Source: Pohlia nutans (Eukaryota; Streptophyta; Bryopsida; Bryales; Mniaceae). From it: a DNA stretch of 64,000 nt. Position numbers and translations under genes: made by a program. Shown one piece after another: positions 22,906 to 34,431 of this stretch. The DNA is taken from positions 41,817,811 to 41,881,810 of the forward strand of contig CM040085.1 of assembly GCA_022496805.1 (NCBI GenBank). The letters are read 5' to 3'. A model generated the notes under the pieces. The model saw only the letters and a program-made list of their open reading frames with translations, did no database searches and was not told the DNA's origin. Position 1 is the stretch's first letter. Every line of letters starts with the position of its first letter.

Positions 22906-23931
22906 GCCATTAATAGACTGGGGTGCCATTACATAATGTTTAATCATTGAATAATTTTGAACTGAGATCCTGTTGCAGTAGGTAGTGCAGAAGGAGTTAA
23001 AGGGAAATTTGAATTTAAATTTTTTTCTTTCCCGTCTTCCAGTTCATAAATGAATGATGCAGGTTCAAATTCTTTGAAAATGTATAATGAGAAGGGCGGG
23101 ATACAGAGCCGTCTGTCGCAGTTACATACGAGTAACTAATTATACTGTATTGCTACGAACGTCGCTGCTTCCTGCAAAATTGTGAGCTGGCCGGCTCTGC
23201 AAAAGGAGGCTGGCCGGCCAAGCGGGTGGACGGGTGATAGGCCAAAACGAAGGAAGGTGAGATTCCCGGCCTACTTTTTCTCTCATCATGTGACTGCTGC
23301 AATGCGATGCACAAAAGTCTCAGTTATGCCAGACGAGTGCGCGCTTATGGACAATTAAATTTCCACCACAGGCACTGCCCATTCAGTTGCCGGCTCCAGT
23401 TGCGTTGGGAATTGTGACATTGTCCAACGTGTGTACGTTAAAAACTGCATGAGGTCTGTACACCAGAAAGCATCCAAATATGCATCTGCGTACGGTTCCT
23501 CTTCTTCAATTTTCTTTCTCCTTTGTCGGGTCTTGTTGGCAATTGAAAGCGGAGGATCTTAGAGCCACTCAACATATGGAGTCGAGGCCCATTCAACCAA
23601 ATTTCAGCTCGTTAGAACGAGCCTCAAGTACTCAATGTAATAAGATTATAATAAAGGTCATTTCTCCCATGTCTAATGGTGTTGTGGCCATTGAATAAAT
23701 TCTTGAAATTTTCAGCTCATGTCCCTCTTTCTTCAAGGGTAGAAAAGACCAAAATGAGTTGTTCAAATTTTCAAAATGAGACCAAATTTTATATCATGGG
23801 AATCAGTAAAGAATATGTCACGTGTTGGTGAAACAAAAAACAATAACAAAAGGAACTCTATGGGGAAAAAGAAAATTAAAATGGATACTATTTGGATGAA
23901 ACTGCTTTACAATAGATAATTTTATGGATAA

Positions 23932-24039
<108 letters not shown>

Positions 24040-24970
24040 GTGTGTGTGGATGATTAGACTATCCATTTTTTCCTAACATGGGTACATTCCATAGTGAGCG
24101 TTGCTCTACCAACGGAAATAAATAAATAAATAATTTAAAAAATGATTGGTTAGGAGGCATGCCATCCTCCAGGTGTGTGTAAGGTGGATGAGCCAATAAC
24201 TGACACGTGCTATAAACCAACAATATCTCCATCAGGTGTTCATTGAAAGCTTCGAATTCTATACTAGTACTAGATTTGCGTGAAAAACTTAAAGTGTTGG
24301 TTTATGGGCCATCCAGTATACATATTTGAGTGCATGACATACACTCAAATCTCTTTAATCAGACCACTTTGGATTTCAACTTTTTCACTATGACATAGTT
24401 TGAATGTGTGATAAGTGTACTACACCCAATGTGTGCATCATATATTCTAGAATGTCATTGTAGCCAGAGAGGGTCATCATGAAGAGATTTGAGCGTACAA
24501 TACAATATCTTTGGGATTTATAAATGGGCAATTCGTATAGGAAAAAGGTAGGACAAACACCCAGCGAGAACGGCCTGATTTGCGTGACATTTGGGGAGCT
24601 CGTATAACTGCAGTGCACAAAAAATCTGGTATTTTGTATTTCCTTTGATCCTAATAGTACTCTACTGACTGGCAGCCCAACCTGAGGTCAATTGTATCAT
24701 GTAGTTTGTGAGAAAGCTCAGTGGCAAAGTGGCAACTCCAGTAAACTGGCAGGGAATTCCCCACAGCGCCGGCATTGATGGATAATTCGTGCAGACCATG
24801 CCCTGCGTAAGTGTAAGGTAAACTACCCTATTTGTCCCTTGATTCCGAAGTCACTCTATTTGTGTATATATTTCAAGATTTAAACCCCTAAAAGTTTAAA
24901 TCATAGTGTGTCTTTGAACTGTATAATGCACACTCAAAAACAAGATTTTGGAGGGTGCGTGACTTCAAAG

Positions 24971-25546
24971 TTAACCCCTAAACGTTCTCACCCTTTTGAG
25001 ATTTGGCAGTTTTCCAAAGATGCATTATAAAATGCAACCAAGAGACATATTTTCAAGTTGACGAATGAATAAAAGTTGTACATTGTGCATTTTAGATTCT
25101 ATCCATACGGTTAGATTTGCGATTACTATCACCAATATTTGTGTATTAAATTTCAAACTTAAAATTTAGAGCTCTTTTGTAATATGATTACAAATAAGAT
25201 ATTGACAATCTAATAATGAAATTTGTTGTGATGGGTTGAAATGTAATACTCTAAGTGTAGCGATTTTTGGAGATTTTTTGGTTGCTTAATTTTAGTAGTT
25301 GATTTTTTCAAGAGCACTTTTAGACTAAAAACTTCGAAGTTTTGGGTGGAACACTACAACATGAAATGAGGCATAAAATTTTCACAAATCATCCCCTTTC
25401 TAATCGGACAACACATGCACAGAGCTAACTTCCCATAAAAGTTTCAATAAAAAATCCACACTGCAAAAAGTGCATAATGGATGAGAAAACGGACTTCAAA
25501 TCCGTACATCATGCAAAATATGCATGGTTGGGCGGTTAGGGGTTAA
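24971..25546. mobile_element. piggyBac-type MITE, family C, 576 bp
   Basis: TTAACCCCTAAACGTTCTCA opens and GGGCGGTTAGGGGTTAA closes the element. The interior is non-coding and matches the degraded copy at 957-2033. Confidence 0.85.
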
Positions 25547-25690
25547 ATAGAAGTTGGGTTAAATTTTCAAAAATAAAAGTCAAGTTGTTTAGCAATGACC
25601 TATATCAACACCTCTCCATTGTACATGTGTTGTATTTGTATGTATTTGCTGTATTTTGAGGTATTTGAAATATTTTGGTGTTTTGTAGAT

Positions 25691-25889
25691 AGGTGTTTTG
25701 ATAACTTCACAATCCAAATCATAATGATTTCACAATCTCCCAAATGAGGCGCAAATTTGAAATTTAGATCGCTTTTTCAGTAGCTTTTCAATGCACCAAT
25801 CCTCGCTTGATTTGGTTGAAAAAAAATACTTTTTCTCAATTATTCCTTTATAAAAAGCCCGTGGGGCTTTTTTGACGTTTAAGGGTTAA
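25691..25889. mobile_element. Partial piggyBac-type MITE, family D
   Basis: It carries the family D body (CAAATGAGGCGCAAATTTG, ATCGCTTTTTCAGTAGC, CAATCCTCGCTTGATTTGG) and right end (GCCCGTGGGGC, TTTGACGTTTAAGGGTTAA). The left end is missing. Complete copies are at 57949 and 59268. Confidence 0.75.
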
Positions 25890-26156
25890 TATGGGACAGA
25901 GGAAATAATACATAATGATCACAAATAACCATATATGGCACAAATAGGGTGGTTTATGTTAGATTATTTTTTAAACATTATTTTATTTTTCATTAGAGAA
26001 ACGTGACATTGTGGTCAAGGTGAAATGTTGGAAGTGCTTTATTAGCAACTGTATGCTTAGGGAGACGTGCCGGACCCATGGCAATGTAGCAATTAACGAC
26101 TTTTGAAGCTCATTGACCAAATATATTGGATTATGACAAAGGACAATTAACTCCTA

Positions 26157-26733
26157 AACGTCACAGCGTCCAAAAACTGGACGATTAACAGATTCAAACC
26201 TGCCCTACGTTCTCATCAATGCTTGGATGAAAGTCATCCATTTTTTTGGAGATTCTTCACCAAATTGTTGTCCTATCAAACGGTTGGATTTAGTCATACT
26301 TGATTACATATTTTTCTAAAATTACAAATGTAGAAGTATGTCAAGTCGTTGACCAAGCCAAAATTGCATTGACTGTAGTTCAAAAGTGGCCTTGCAAAAA
26401 TGAGGTCATAGATTTAAGAAACACAAAAATTTCAAAGAATCACCACGTTTAAGAGTATCTCATTTCAAATTCATTCCAACAAATTTTACTCAAAAAATAT
26501 TAAAATTTTGTTTCTAATCGAATTTAGAAGGAATTTTTAATTTTAACTTTCAAATTTTATAATTAAATATTGGTGATAGTATTAGTGAATCAAACCATAC
26601 AGATGGAATCTAAAATTCAAAATCTAGAACTTTCATTTGTATATCAATTCCAACATATTCTACTAAATAGTACTTTATGATGATTTTTCTCAAATCGTCA
26701 ATTCCAGGGACACCCTTTACGTTTAGGGGTTAA
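26157..26733. mobile_element. piggyBac-type MITE, 577 bp
   Basis: The ends are TTAACTCCTAAACGTCACAG and CCTTTACGTTTAGGGGTTAA. The interior is non-coding and only loosely related to the other families. Confidence 0.8.
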
Positions 26734-26959
26734 ACTGTTGTATAACAAAACATAACATTCTTCTAAAGGTCCTTCCAGCTAATGCATTGTAGGAGAAATA
26801 ATCCACCCTGAATGATGTCTGGGATGGGTTGAATTCAAGGTTTTAGTGATTGTCGTGTTTCACAATGGTAAGAGACATTATGACTGCATAGATCACAAAA
26901 AGACCCACAAGAAGACCCCACATGACGAACTAGATTAGTTGTGGGTCTTTATGGGCAAA

Positions 26960-27340
26960 TTTATTCAATCTACGCGGGCAACGTTTTCACTAGTGGTGGA
27001 ACTGATCATGAAATTCAGCAGGAATTGAATCTGAACCATCTAAAAGAGATATACATTCATTCACAACCAATCATTGAGCTCATGACTTGGCGTTCACCAA
27101 AAGAAGAAAAGAAAAGAAATTATACATACAATCCTACACATCTAAAAATTCGGGCTCAATTCAGTTTACTGAGTTACTTGATTGTTTGGTTGTTTGATTA
27201 CTATAGTGTCTACCTCGAGAAGGGAAAGTATTCTTGCACCACTGGTCCTTTGTTCACTGGGTATCAAACCAAAGGTGGGTTGAGCATACACTTTATTCAC
27301 GCCAACCTAGAAAAAGGACCAAAGTTCTTACTATTTCTTA
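26960..27340 (+). mobile_element. Old 3' remnant of the LINE family
   Basis: The order of motifs follows the 3' region of 20689-21495: GGAATTGAATCTGAACC (its GGAATCGAACCCGGACC), CATGACTTGGCG, TACTATAGTGTCTACCTCGA, a GGTCCTTTGT box, then CACTTTATTCACGCC. The tail has decayed to TTACTATTTCTTACTAC. No coding part remains. Confidence 0.65.
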
Positions 27341-28926
27341 CTACTAATGGAACCTTTTCATGCTATGTGCTATTTTATTTCAAGAAGGAAAAAATCATTG
27401 TTGAATCATCAATTTGTTTGACATGACAAAAGAGGAGGAAAATTTGAATTCCTTTATCTACGTTCAAAAATCATTTATATTACCCCTAGTTAGTAATGAA
27501 CGTAAATGAGTTCAGATGTTGGCATGTAGAAAACTTGTGTCCAATCACACGTATACACAATAGTAAATATTCTTGAACAATGTGATAATAATGAGTGTAG
27601 AATTGACCTTGGATAATTGTTACCTTTGTAATTGTAAAAACTACTTCATAAGTCATGAACATTAGTACTCCGTTCTAGGGATGACTACAAATGTTAAGTG
27701 TTAACAAGTTTTTTCATATTGACACTTTGTTCTTTACAGTTTTACCCTTCATATGTGTTACTTGAAGATGATGTGTATGTCTTGTGTATCTTCTAATGTA
27801 AACCATTGAAATTTTTAAAAAATAGAAAGATGTGCTTCTAATATCAACCATGACACAAGTGGCCAATCGCAAGTTGATAACATGTTGTCATCATACCAAG
27901 CATCATAATCTCATCTATGAACTATGAAAGGGATCCTCATTTGATATTGTCAAACATTATGTAATGTTTGTGTTGCGAGTAGGCTTTCAAGAGTGTAATT
28001 GATCTTAGATTCTTGATAAACAATGGAATGTTCACAAAACAATGCATGTGTCAACTATGCCCTCCACCTACAATATGTAACAATCACAAATTACAATTTT
28101 TTTGAATTCATCCTCAGGTTGTTTCCTAAATTTGGCTTTGTATTCTTCAACAGATTACGTAAAATTTAGTTGTCAATGTTGAATACATAAGAGCATTTCA
28201 TATACGACTGTAAGAGAGCGTCTCATGTCTACATTGTCTAGGTCTAGAGTTGGAAACTGGCCATTATCAATGTCCAATAGTCACTGCATGAGGGAAATGA
28301 TCTAGTAGGGGGCTTCACAAAATGGCCAAGGTTCTCCAAATTTGAAGTGTACTTTTAAGATTTTTAGCTCACTACATGTTGAAGGGGATCCAAGTGGCGC
28401 AAATGGAGTGGGAGAGCGACAACTTGCAAGGGGTAAAATATCCAAAGGCCCTATGGGGTCTGCCTCTTACTTGCAAAGCTCTTTACATGTGGAGTGATCT
28501 CACCTCTGCAACTTGCCTGCGTGGGGGCTATATTTAGTAAAATCGTAGAAAAAGCTCTAAGGTAAGCCACCCTATCTGTACCACAATACAAAAGTCACCC
28601 TATTTGTACCACTAAGGACATGTTTACATCCAAACTTGGATTCCAATCCAAAAACACAAGTATTACCTTGTTCTTGGATGAGAGCATGGTAAGTGAGGTA
28701 CCATCCTTGAAACAAGGGAATTATAAGTAAGGTGTGATCCAAAGTTTTGGTGTAAACCCAAAGTGTTGAGTCATGGCCCATTGTGCACTTGGGCTGAATT
28801 TCTTAAGTAGACTTATCCACTAGTGAACCAAATAAAAGCATCAAACTAATATAAATGATTAGCTGAAAAAAGTCTCCTAAAATTCACAAATAGGAAGCTC
28901 CATGACCTTCCTCAAAAATACTCTCT

Positions 28927-29516
28927 TTAACCCCTAAAGGACCAAGTGTCCTAACTAGGACATTTCAATGTTTGGGTAGGTTCCCACGGTGTCAATTTTT
29001 ATTTTTATTTTTTGAAATAAATTATGTGAATTTGGTATATCAATACAAAAATGGGGTTCTAATTTTTTTTGATTCCGACTTTTTAAGTGGAAGTTATGGA
29101 GCAAAAGGGGTTTTTTTGGGGAGAATGGGCAATGCAAGCAAGGCTCAAAATAAACCTCATAAATTATTATTCTTCAACTTTAACTGTAGGATCTTGTTAT
29201 AGATTTCCAAGAGTCTGAGTGCATGGTAAAATTTTCAGAGAATTTGACCTTACAAATTGCAAGATTATAGTGTTTGAAGTGAAAAGATGAAATTGCAGTC
29301 TTTTTGGATATTTTTTGACCGTCTTTGAAGACATGGGAAAAATTGTTAAATTGGTCAAAAAAATTCTTAAAATTTATTTAAAGAGGAAAAAAAATTTATT
29401 TAAAGTTTGATTTGGTATTTTCTATCAAGAGGAAAAAAATATTAACAAAAAAATGAATAGAAAGAGGTGAAAATGATGCTCAAAAACAGGAACAATTGCA
29501 GTCCTTTAGGGGTTAA
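28927..29516. mobile_element. piggyBac-type MITE, 590 bp
   Basis: TTAACCCCTAAAGGACCAAG and TGCAGTCCTTTAGGGGTTAA are perfect inverted ends over 15 bp with TTAA. The interior differs from family A although the ends are nearly the same, and has no gene. Confidence 0.85.
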
Positions 29517-29941
29517 GCTTAGGAAATCGATATCCACTTCTACCATGTATGATTCCAACTAGATTTTTTATTCACGATAAAAAAACATGGGCTGCAACCC
29601 AAGTTTTCCTTAGTGTAAACCCCAAAAGCTAGGTTACAAAGCTATCCGCCAATCAAAATTCTCCATTTCTTTTATGCTCCAACTCAATGTTTTTTTGGTA
29701 TAAACCGGCCCTAAATACATAGTGATCACAAAGTGGCACAAATAACCACATGGCACAAATACGGTGGTTTTTCTTATTAGTATCCAATGCACGCAAATCA
29801 GTATGATTATTTGGACAAGATTATCTTGTATTTAACAAAGAGGCCTAACTTATTGAATTAATTTGCATGTCTAGTGACTCCAAAAAAGAACTCTGACATG
29901 AAATTCAAGTTCACAAAATTCAACAACAAAATCTAACTCAT

Positions 29942-30061
29942 CACTAGTAGAAAAGGTGGCACTCTCCAGGGAGATGCCGAGGCAAAATCACTATGTATGC
30001 GTGGAATTGGGCACTACTTGCCTGGACATCTCCCTCGGCAGTGCCACCTTTTCTACTAGTG
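29942..30061. mobile_element. CACTA-type MITE, 120 bp
   Basis: The ends CACTAGTAGAAAAGGTGGC and GCCACCTTTTCTACTAGTG are exact inverse complements. The flanks read CAT and, one base off, TCAT. The middle shares GTGGAATTGGGCACTA with the sister copies. Confidence 0.8.
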
Positions 30062-30121
30062 TCATGTTCAAACTTCAACCTGCTGGAGACCAGCCAACTG
30101 AATACTAACTCATATATGGTT

Positions 30122-30505
30122 GATTGTCCTAAAACCACCAACTTAAGCAATCTGGCCTATTTTTGGCAGTGCTAATTTCGGAAAAAAATATGACCGCATT
30201 CGAAATAGGTTTCAATGAGGATTGCAAAAATTTGCAACATCTAATTCGCATTTGTCAATTTTATACAAAATTCCAAAGTGGAAAGTAACCTTTGACCCAT
30301 ACATCACATACCAATTTCCTAATTTCACACTTTGTTGTTCCTAGATTTCGCTCATGAGCTAACCCAAAACCACCAACTATTTCTTCGCAATTGGCATGCC
30401 ATTGGTCTACTTGAATAGTGAAATTGGTGGTTTTGAGTCTCAACTGTGGTGGCCCCAAGAAAGCTCTACATGTCATAATTGGGGGAGGTGGTGGTTTTAG
30501 GACAT
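30122..30505. mobile_element. TIR miniature element with CCTAAAACCACCA ends
   Basis: TGTCCTAAAACCACCAAC on the left is mirrored by GGTGGTTTTAGGACAT on the right. Further CCAAAACCACCAACT and GGTGGTTTTGAG motifs lie inside. It is related to 3157-3383. Confidence 0.6.
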
Positions 30506-30733
30506 CCTACCTTATATGGACCAGTGTGAGGAGGGGCTTCTTTATGAAGTTGATGTGTTTATTTCCTTTAATTTTTAATGCTAAATAATTCGTAAAAAAA
30601 TTATTTGCTTTGAAACAAAATGGGCAAGCCCATTGAAGTTGATGTGTTGGTAAGCACAAAAGTAATAAGACACAAAGTGTATGATTATGTAGTCTGACCC
30701 ACCGATGGTTGGGATCCTAGTATCCTACCACAA

Positions 30734-32503
30734 ACACATATCACCACAACTAAAATAATAGAACAATGTAAACAATTATCAAAATGTCCTACCACCATCA
30801 AACAAAGAATCAATATGGTGGACACAGTAATCAGAGCAGGCATAGCTTACAGCTTCTTCGCAGTCCCATACTCACTACCAACCATTAAAAAACTTCACAA
30901 GAAAATTATTGCAATCCAAAAAACAATATGCGGACTACCTAAAAGCACCGCAAATATTATAGCGCAACTTCCTCATGATTTATTTGGACTAGAAGCCTTC
31001 TCTCTAAAAAATGCCTACCTTAGATGCATTGGGGAACAACTTCGTAATGCACTCAACGACAAAGGAAGACTAGGAATAATTTATAAAGGTCTTATACAAC
31101 ACATACTTGTCAAAGCCGGAGGTGCCGATGCCATTCCAAGAATTAAACATCAAGACTGCATTACATCACCTACAACAGGAACATTATTCCTCCTGAAAAC
31201 AAAAGTTGGTATACACCTTAAAAACACAGACGTAAATTTTCAACTCTACATGACTGAACTAGAACAAGAATGGAGATCTACAGTCATAAATGACCTACCA
31301 CTATTAGACCCGAAACTCTCCATCAAACTATTATACAAACTAATGGCACACAAAATTTACAATCTCAATCAAATCATCCTTCCAAACGGCACAAAACTAA
31401 TGTCACCAGAAGAATTTAAAATATACTATCAAAATCCAACTAAACTAGACAAAAGTGCATTAAATATAGCAGAACAACTCTTCTGTGAACCAAAATGTGA
31501 CGAAGCTTGCCCAAATCCATGTCAAACACACTTACCACCCCGTACACTAAAAGAAAAATACAAAATACACAACCACAGAATAACACCAAGAACACCAACA
31601 AATCCCGTACAAGTCCTCCAATCCCCACAACAACCAGCCCCATCACAAAACATAATAAACGGTCCCATAAGATTCCCCATTCACACAATATTAAACCATA
31701 AAACAATCACAACTAAAGACAAATATAAAATACCAAAAAAATACAACACCTATCTATGTCAATGGATAAACTCAAACCACATAACATACAATAAATGGAT
31801 ACAACAACGCGAATTATTTCCACTAAATCTACCAATAGCAATAAACCATAATATAAAACTACTTACAAAATACTATACAGAACTTAAAAACAAACACTAT
31901 CAAAATATTATAAATACACAATTCACACCCGAACAAAATAGAGACACAAGACACATCCCACCCCCAACAATAATCCCATACATTAAAACATCCACAATTG
32001 AATGTAACCCAGAAAAAGACATAGACACAAACAAGTGCACCATTCAAACACAAAATGATAGAACCCACATATATAATGACACCGGTAAATATATCACCAC
32101 CATCCCAACTACAAGAATAAAATGGTTATGGCAACAATATAACAACAACAAATACAATATCCACAGACTAATACCTGCTATACAATCATTTGAAACGGAA
32201 ATAGTCTGGCTATATCAAAGATATGAACACAAAAACCACAAAAAGAACACAATAAAAACACCACACCATACCATTCCATCTGACATTTTAGACACACTAA
32301 TAACAACATTTAATCTAACACACTCATACTTTTCCTCACCAATTACATGCTCCATGAAATCTACCCAATTCTTCTCAACATTCGCTAGAGACAAGATTTT
32401 TGGCTCTCTAGGAACAGCCTTTCAATACAAATGGAAAGGTATTGGATATGCTCACCAAATGACGCAGAAACAGCACAACAAGCAATACATTGGGCTAGAC
32501 TAG
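30734..32503 (+). CDS. LINE polyprotein part 1: end of reverse transcriptase to methyltransferase-like segment
   Basis: The frame is open from the insertion point (the first ATG, at 30815, is internal) and reads 562 codons from that ATG. The first 110 residues look like the thumb/connection region after a LINE reverse transcriptase (RINMVDTVIRAGIAY, then PHDLFGLEAFSLKNAYLR). The palm with its catalytic Asp pair is missing through 5' truncation. A Cys cluster (CEPKCDEACPNPC) lies near residues 224-236. Residues about 500-545 carry SYFSSPITC, RDKIFGSLG and an aromatic stretch, which resemble the start of the PCIF1-type N6-adenosine methyltransferase core. The frame then shifts: the homologous sequence continues in the -1 frame at 32431. 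The overlap may mean ribosomal frameshifting or loss of one base. Family assignment of the methyltransferase-like part is from memory of motif layout and is tentative. Confidence 0.75.
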   Translation, partial: THITTTKIIEQCKQLSKCPTTIKQRINMVDTVIRAGIAYSFFAVPYSLPTIKKLHKKIIAIQKTICGLPKSTANIIAQLPHDLFGLEAFSLKNAYLRCIGEQLRNALNDKGRLGIIYKGLIQHILVKAGGADAIPRIKHQDCITSPTTGTLFLLKTKVGIHLKNTDVNFQLYMTELEQEWRSTVINDLPLLDPKLSIKLLYKLMAHKIYNLNQIILPNGTKLMSPEEFKIYYQNPTKLDKSALNIAEQLFCEPKCDEACPNPCQTHLPPRTLKEKYKIHNHRITPRTPTNPVQVLQSPQQPAPSQNIINGPIRFPIHTILNHKTITTKDKYKIPKKYNTYLCQWINSNHITYNKWIQQRELFPLNLPIAINHNIKLLTKYYTELKNKHYQNIINTQFTPEQNRDTRHIPPPTIIPYIKTSTIECNPEKDIDTNKCTIQTQNDRTHIYNDTGKYITTIPTTRIKWLWQQYNNNKYNIHRLIPAIQSFETEIVWLYQRYEHKNHKKNTIKTPHHTIPSDILDTLITTFNLTHSYFSSPITCSMKSTQFFSTFARDKIFGSLGTAFQYKWKGIGYAHQMTQKQHNKQYIGLD

Positions 32504-34431
32504 CAGCAAAACAAGACCCAGAAACTGTCACCATTCTAGCAATCCCAGACACCAACTGGTACCAAAACCTATCACCGTACAATGGACCCTTCCCAGATAC
32601 GCATGCCATTATACATTTTGCCGCGGACACCATTACATATGACGAACCAACAATTCCATTAGTACCCAACAAAACCCAAAACGAACCACTTGCAATACAC
32701 ATATGGTGTATTCACCATCAAAACAATAACATTGGCACAATAAACCAAATAGACACCATAAACACAACAATTGAAAACCTACAAATTTCGCAATACCATA
32801 CACAAACAGCACCACCCTCACCACTAAACACAAAAGTTAACAAAAGCATAAAATGGAACAAACTAATTTACCCACCGTATAACAATTCACAAAACATATG
32901 GATAGATCCCCTTCCTAATTTTGAAATAAACACTACTCTAAAATTTCTTCCACAATACAGCTATTACACGGATAGATCCTTTTTACCGCCCAAAAAAGAT
33001 GATAACGATGGCCATTGGAAAAAAGAAAAAGCTGGATATGGAATCTACAACCCATCCAAACCAGATGTACAAATATCAAAAAGACTGCCTGGACTACAAA
33101 CATGCTTCAGAGCAGAACTAATGGCCATACATGAAACACTCTCACTAATCACCACCAAATACACAAACGAACTAGCACATATTTTTACTGATTGTCTCAA
33201 TTGTATACACGTTCTAAACACACAATTAAAACACCCAACCCAACAAAACAATCACGCCGATAAAACCATATTAGAAGAAATGGTAAACATGCTAAAAAAG
33301 CGAACACATCTAACCACAATATACAAAGTTAAAGCACACGCTAAAATTAATGGAAATGAACACGCAGATCAACTTGCAAAAGTAGGAACCATGCAAAGAG
33401 GTTACCGACAAGCAGCAAATCCACATGAATTTGCACATACCACACCTTACTACTTCCAAAAAGACACATGGCCCGGTCGTATCAAACGACCTGACAAAGG
33501 ACCAGTTAGATGCCTGGAAGAATACATCAAGAAACACAACCGAGAAAATAACCTGGAAATACTGGCAGAAGACTTTCCCAACATTAACAAATGGACAACA
33601 AACCCCATCATAGACAACGAAATGTCCAATGACTTTTGGAATAATCCAGAAATAACAGACGCACAAAAAACAAGCATACTAAAATTTAGAACCGGTCAAT
33701 ACATGGGTAATGCAAGAAAACAATTAATTTTCGACATACAAAGATTCCCCTCAAAAACATGTCCCATTTGTAAGTCACAAGATGCAGATACATGGCTACA
33801 TGTGCTTTTACTATGCAAACAACACCATATACACGCACTAAGAACCAAAAGACACAACAACGCAATATGGGAATTAAGAAAATTAATACTATCCTCAAAT
33901 AAATCAAGATGCTACACTCTCATGAATGCGGGTACATTCAACAATAATCCACAAGAAAACACAGTTCCTCCATGGTTATTACCATGCACTTGTAATCAAC
34001 AAAGATGTCAATGTAATGCCAGATTCAAGCCAGATATACTATGCATTAAAGGCCTCCCATACCAAAGCCCACCGCCTCTAAACCCCGATAATAACCTAAC
34101 CATACAATTTATAGAATTCACATACACAAACGACAGATTTTCACCAGAAACAATTGGCAGAATTTTTTTAAAATACCAACCTCTAATTAATAACATCATA
34201 CAACAAGGATGGAAAGTAGACCCTATCATAGTCATTACAGCTGGAGCTAGAGGAACCACACACGTTCCCTCAATGAAACAACTTGTAACAAAATTCAACA
34301 TTTGTGAAACCTCCATAAAACACACATTCAAAACAATAAATACCATTGCCATACAATATGCCGGATCTATCCTTCTACATAAAAGACGTATAGAAAATAA
34401 TCAAACAATACCAACAAACGTAGTACATTAA
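32431..34431 (+). CDS. LINE polyprotein part 2: methyltransferase-like end, RNase H, zinc motif, endonuclease-like domain
   Basis: 666 codons. Residues 9-75 continue the methyltransferase-like segment (VTILAIPDTNWYQNL, then HFAADTITY). An RNase H domain follows: YTDRS (Asp181, with Arg where Gly is usual), Glu229 in FRAEL, Asp254 in FTDCLN and Asp313 in NEHADQLAK, so all four acidic residues are kept. A zinc-type motif C444-x2-C447-x9-H457-x4-C462 comes next. The C-terminus holds KPDI (Asp535), IEFTYTNDRF (Glu562), KYQPL (Lys581) and GWKVDPIIVITAGARG, arranged like the restriction-like endonuclease that follows the reverse transcriptase in R2-type LINEs. RNase H is confident, the endonuclease call moderate and the methyltransferase call tentative. 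The frame's ATG at 32431 is probably not a true start. Confidence 0.8.
   Translation: MERYWICSPNDAETAQQAIHWARLAAKQDPETVTILAIPDTNWYQNLSPYNGPFPDTHAIIHFAADTITYDEPTIPLVPNKTQNEPLAIHIWCIHHQNNNIGTINQIDTINTTIENLQISQYHTQTAPPSPLNTKVNKSIKWNKLIYPPYNNSQNIWIDPLPNFEINTTLKFLPQYSYYTDRSFLPPKKDDNDGHWKKEKAGYGIYNPSKPDVQISKRLPGLQTCFRAELMAIHETLSLITTKYTNELAHIFTDCLNCIHVLNTQLKHPTQQNNHADKTILEEMVNMLKKRTHLTTIYKVKAHAKINGNEHADQLAKVGTMQRGYRQAANPHEFAHTTPYYFQKDTWPGRIKRPDKGPVRCLEEYIKKHNRENNLEILAEDFPNINKWTTNPIIDNEMSNDFWNNPEITDAQKTSILKFRTGQYMGNARKQLIFDIQRFPSKTCPICKSQDADTWLHVLLLCKQHHIHALRTKRHNNAIWELRKLILSSNKSRCYTLMNAGTFNNNPQENTVPPWLLPCTCNQQRCQCNARFKPDILCIKGLPYQSPPPLNPDNNLTIQFIEFTYTNDRFSPETIGRIFLKYQPLINNIIQQGWKVDPIIVITAGARGTTHVPSMKQLVTKFNICETSIKHTFKTINTIAIQYAGSILLHKRRIENNQTIPTNVVH

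Noticed and set aside
26898..26952. Inverted AAAGACCCACAA / TTGTGGGTCTTT pair, possible terminator-like hairpin
   Set aside because: No adjacent gene; probably a relic of a small element.
33310..33677. Minus-strand Cys/Phe/Val-rich frames across the LINE
   Set aside because: They are the shadow of the A/C-biased coding strand.
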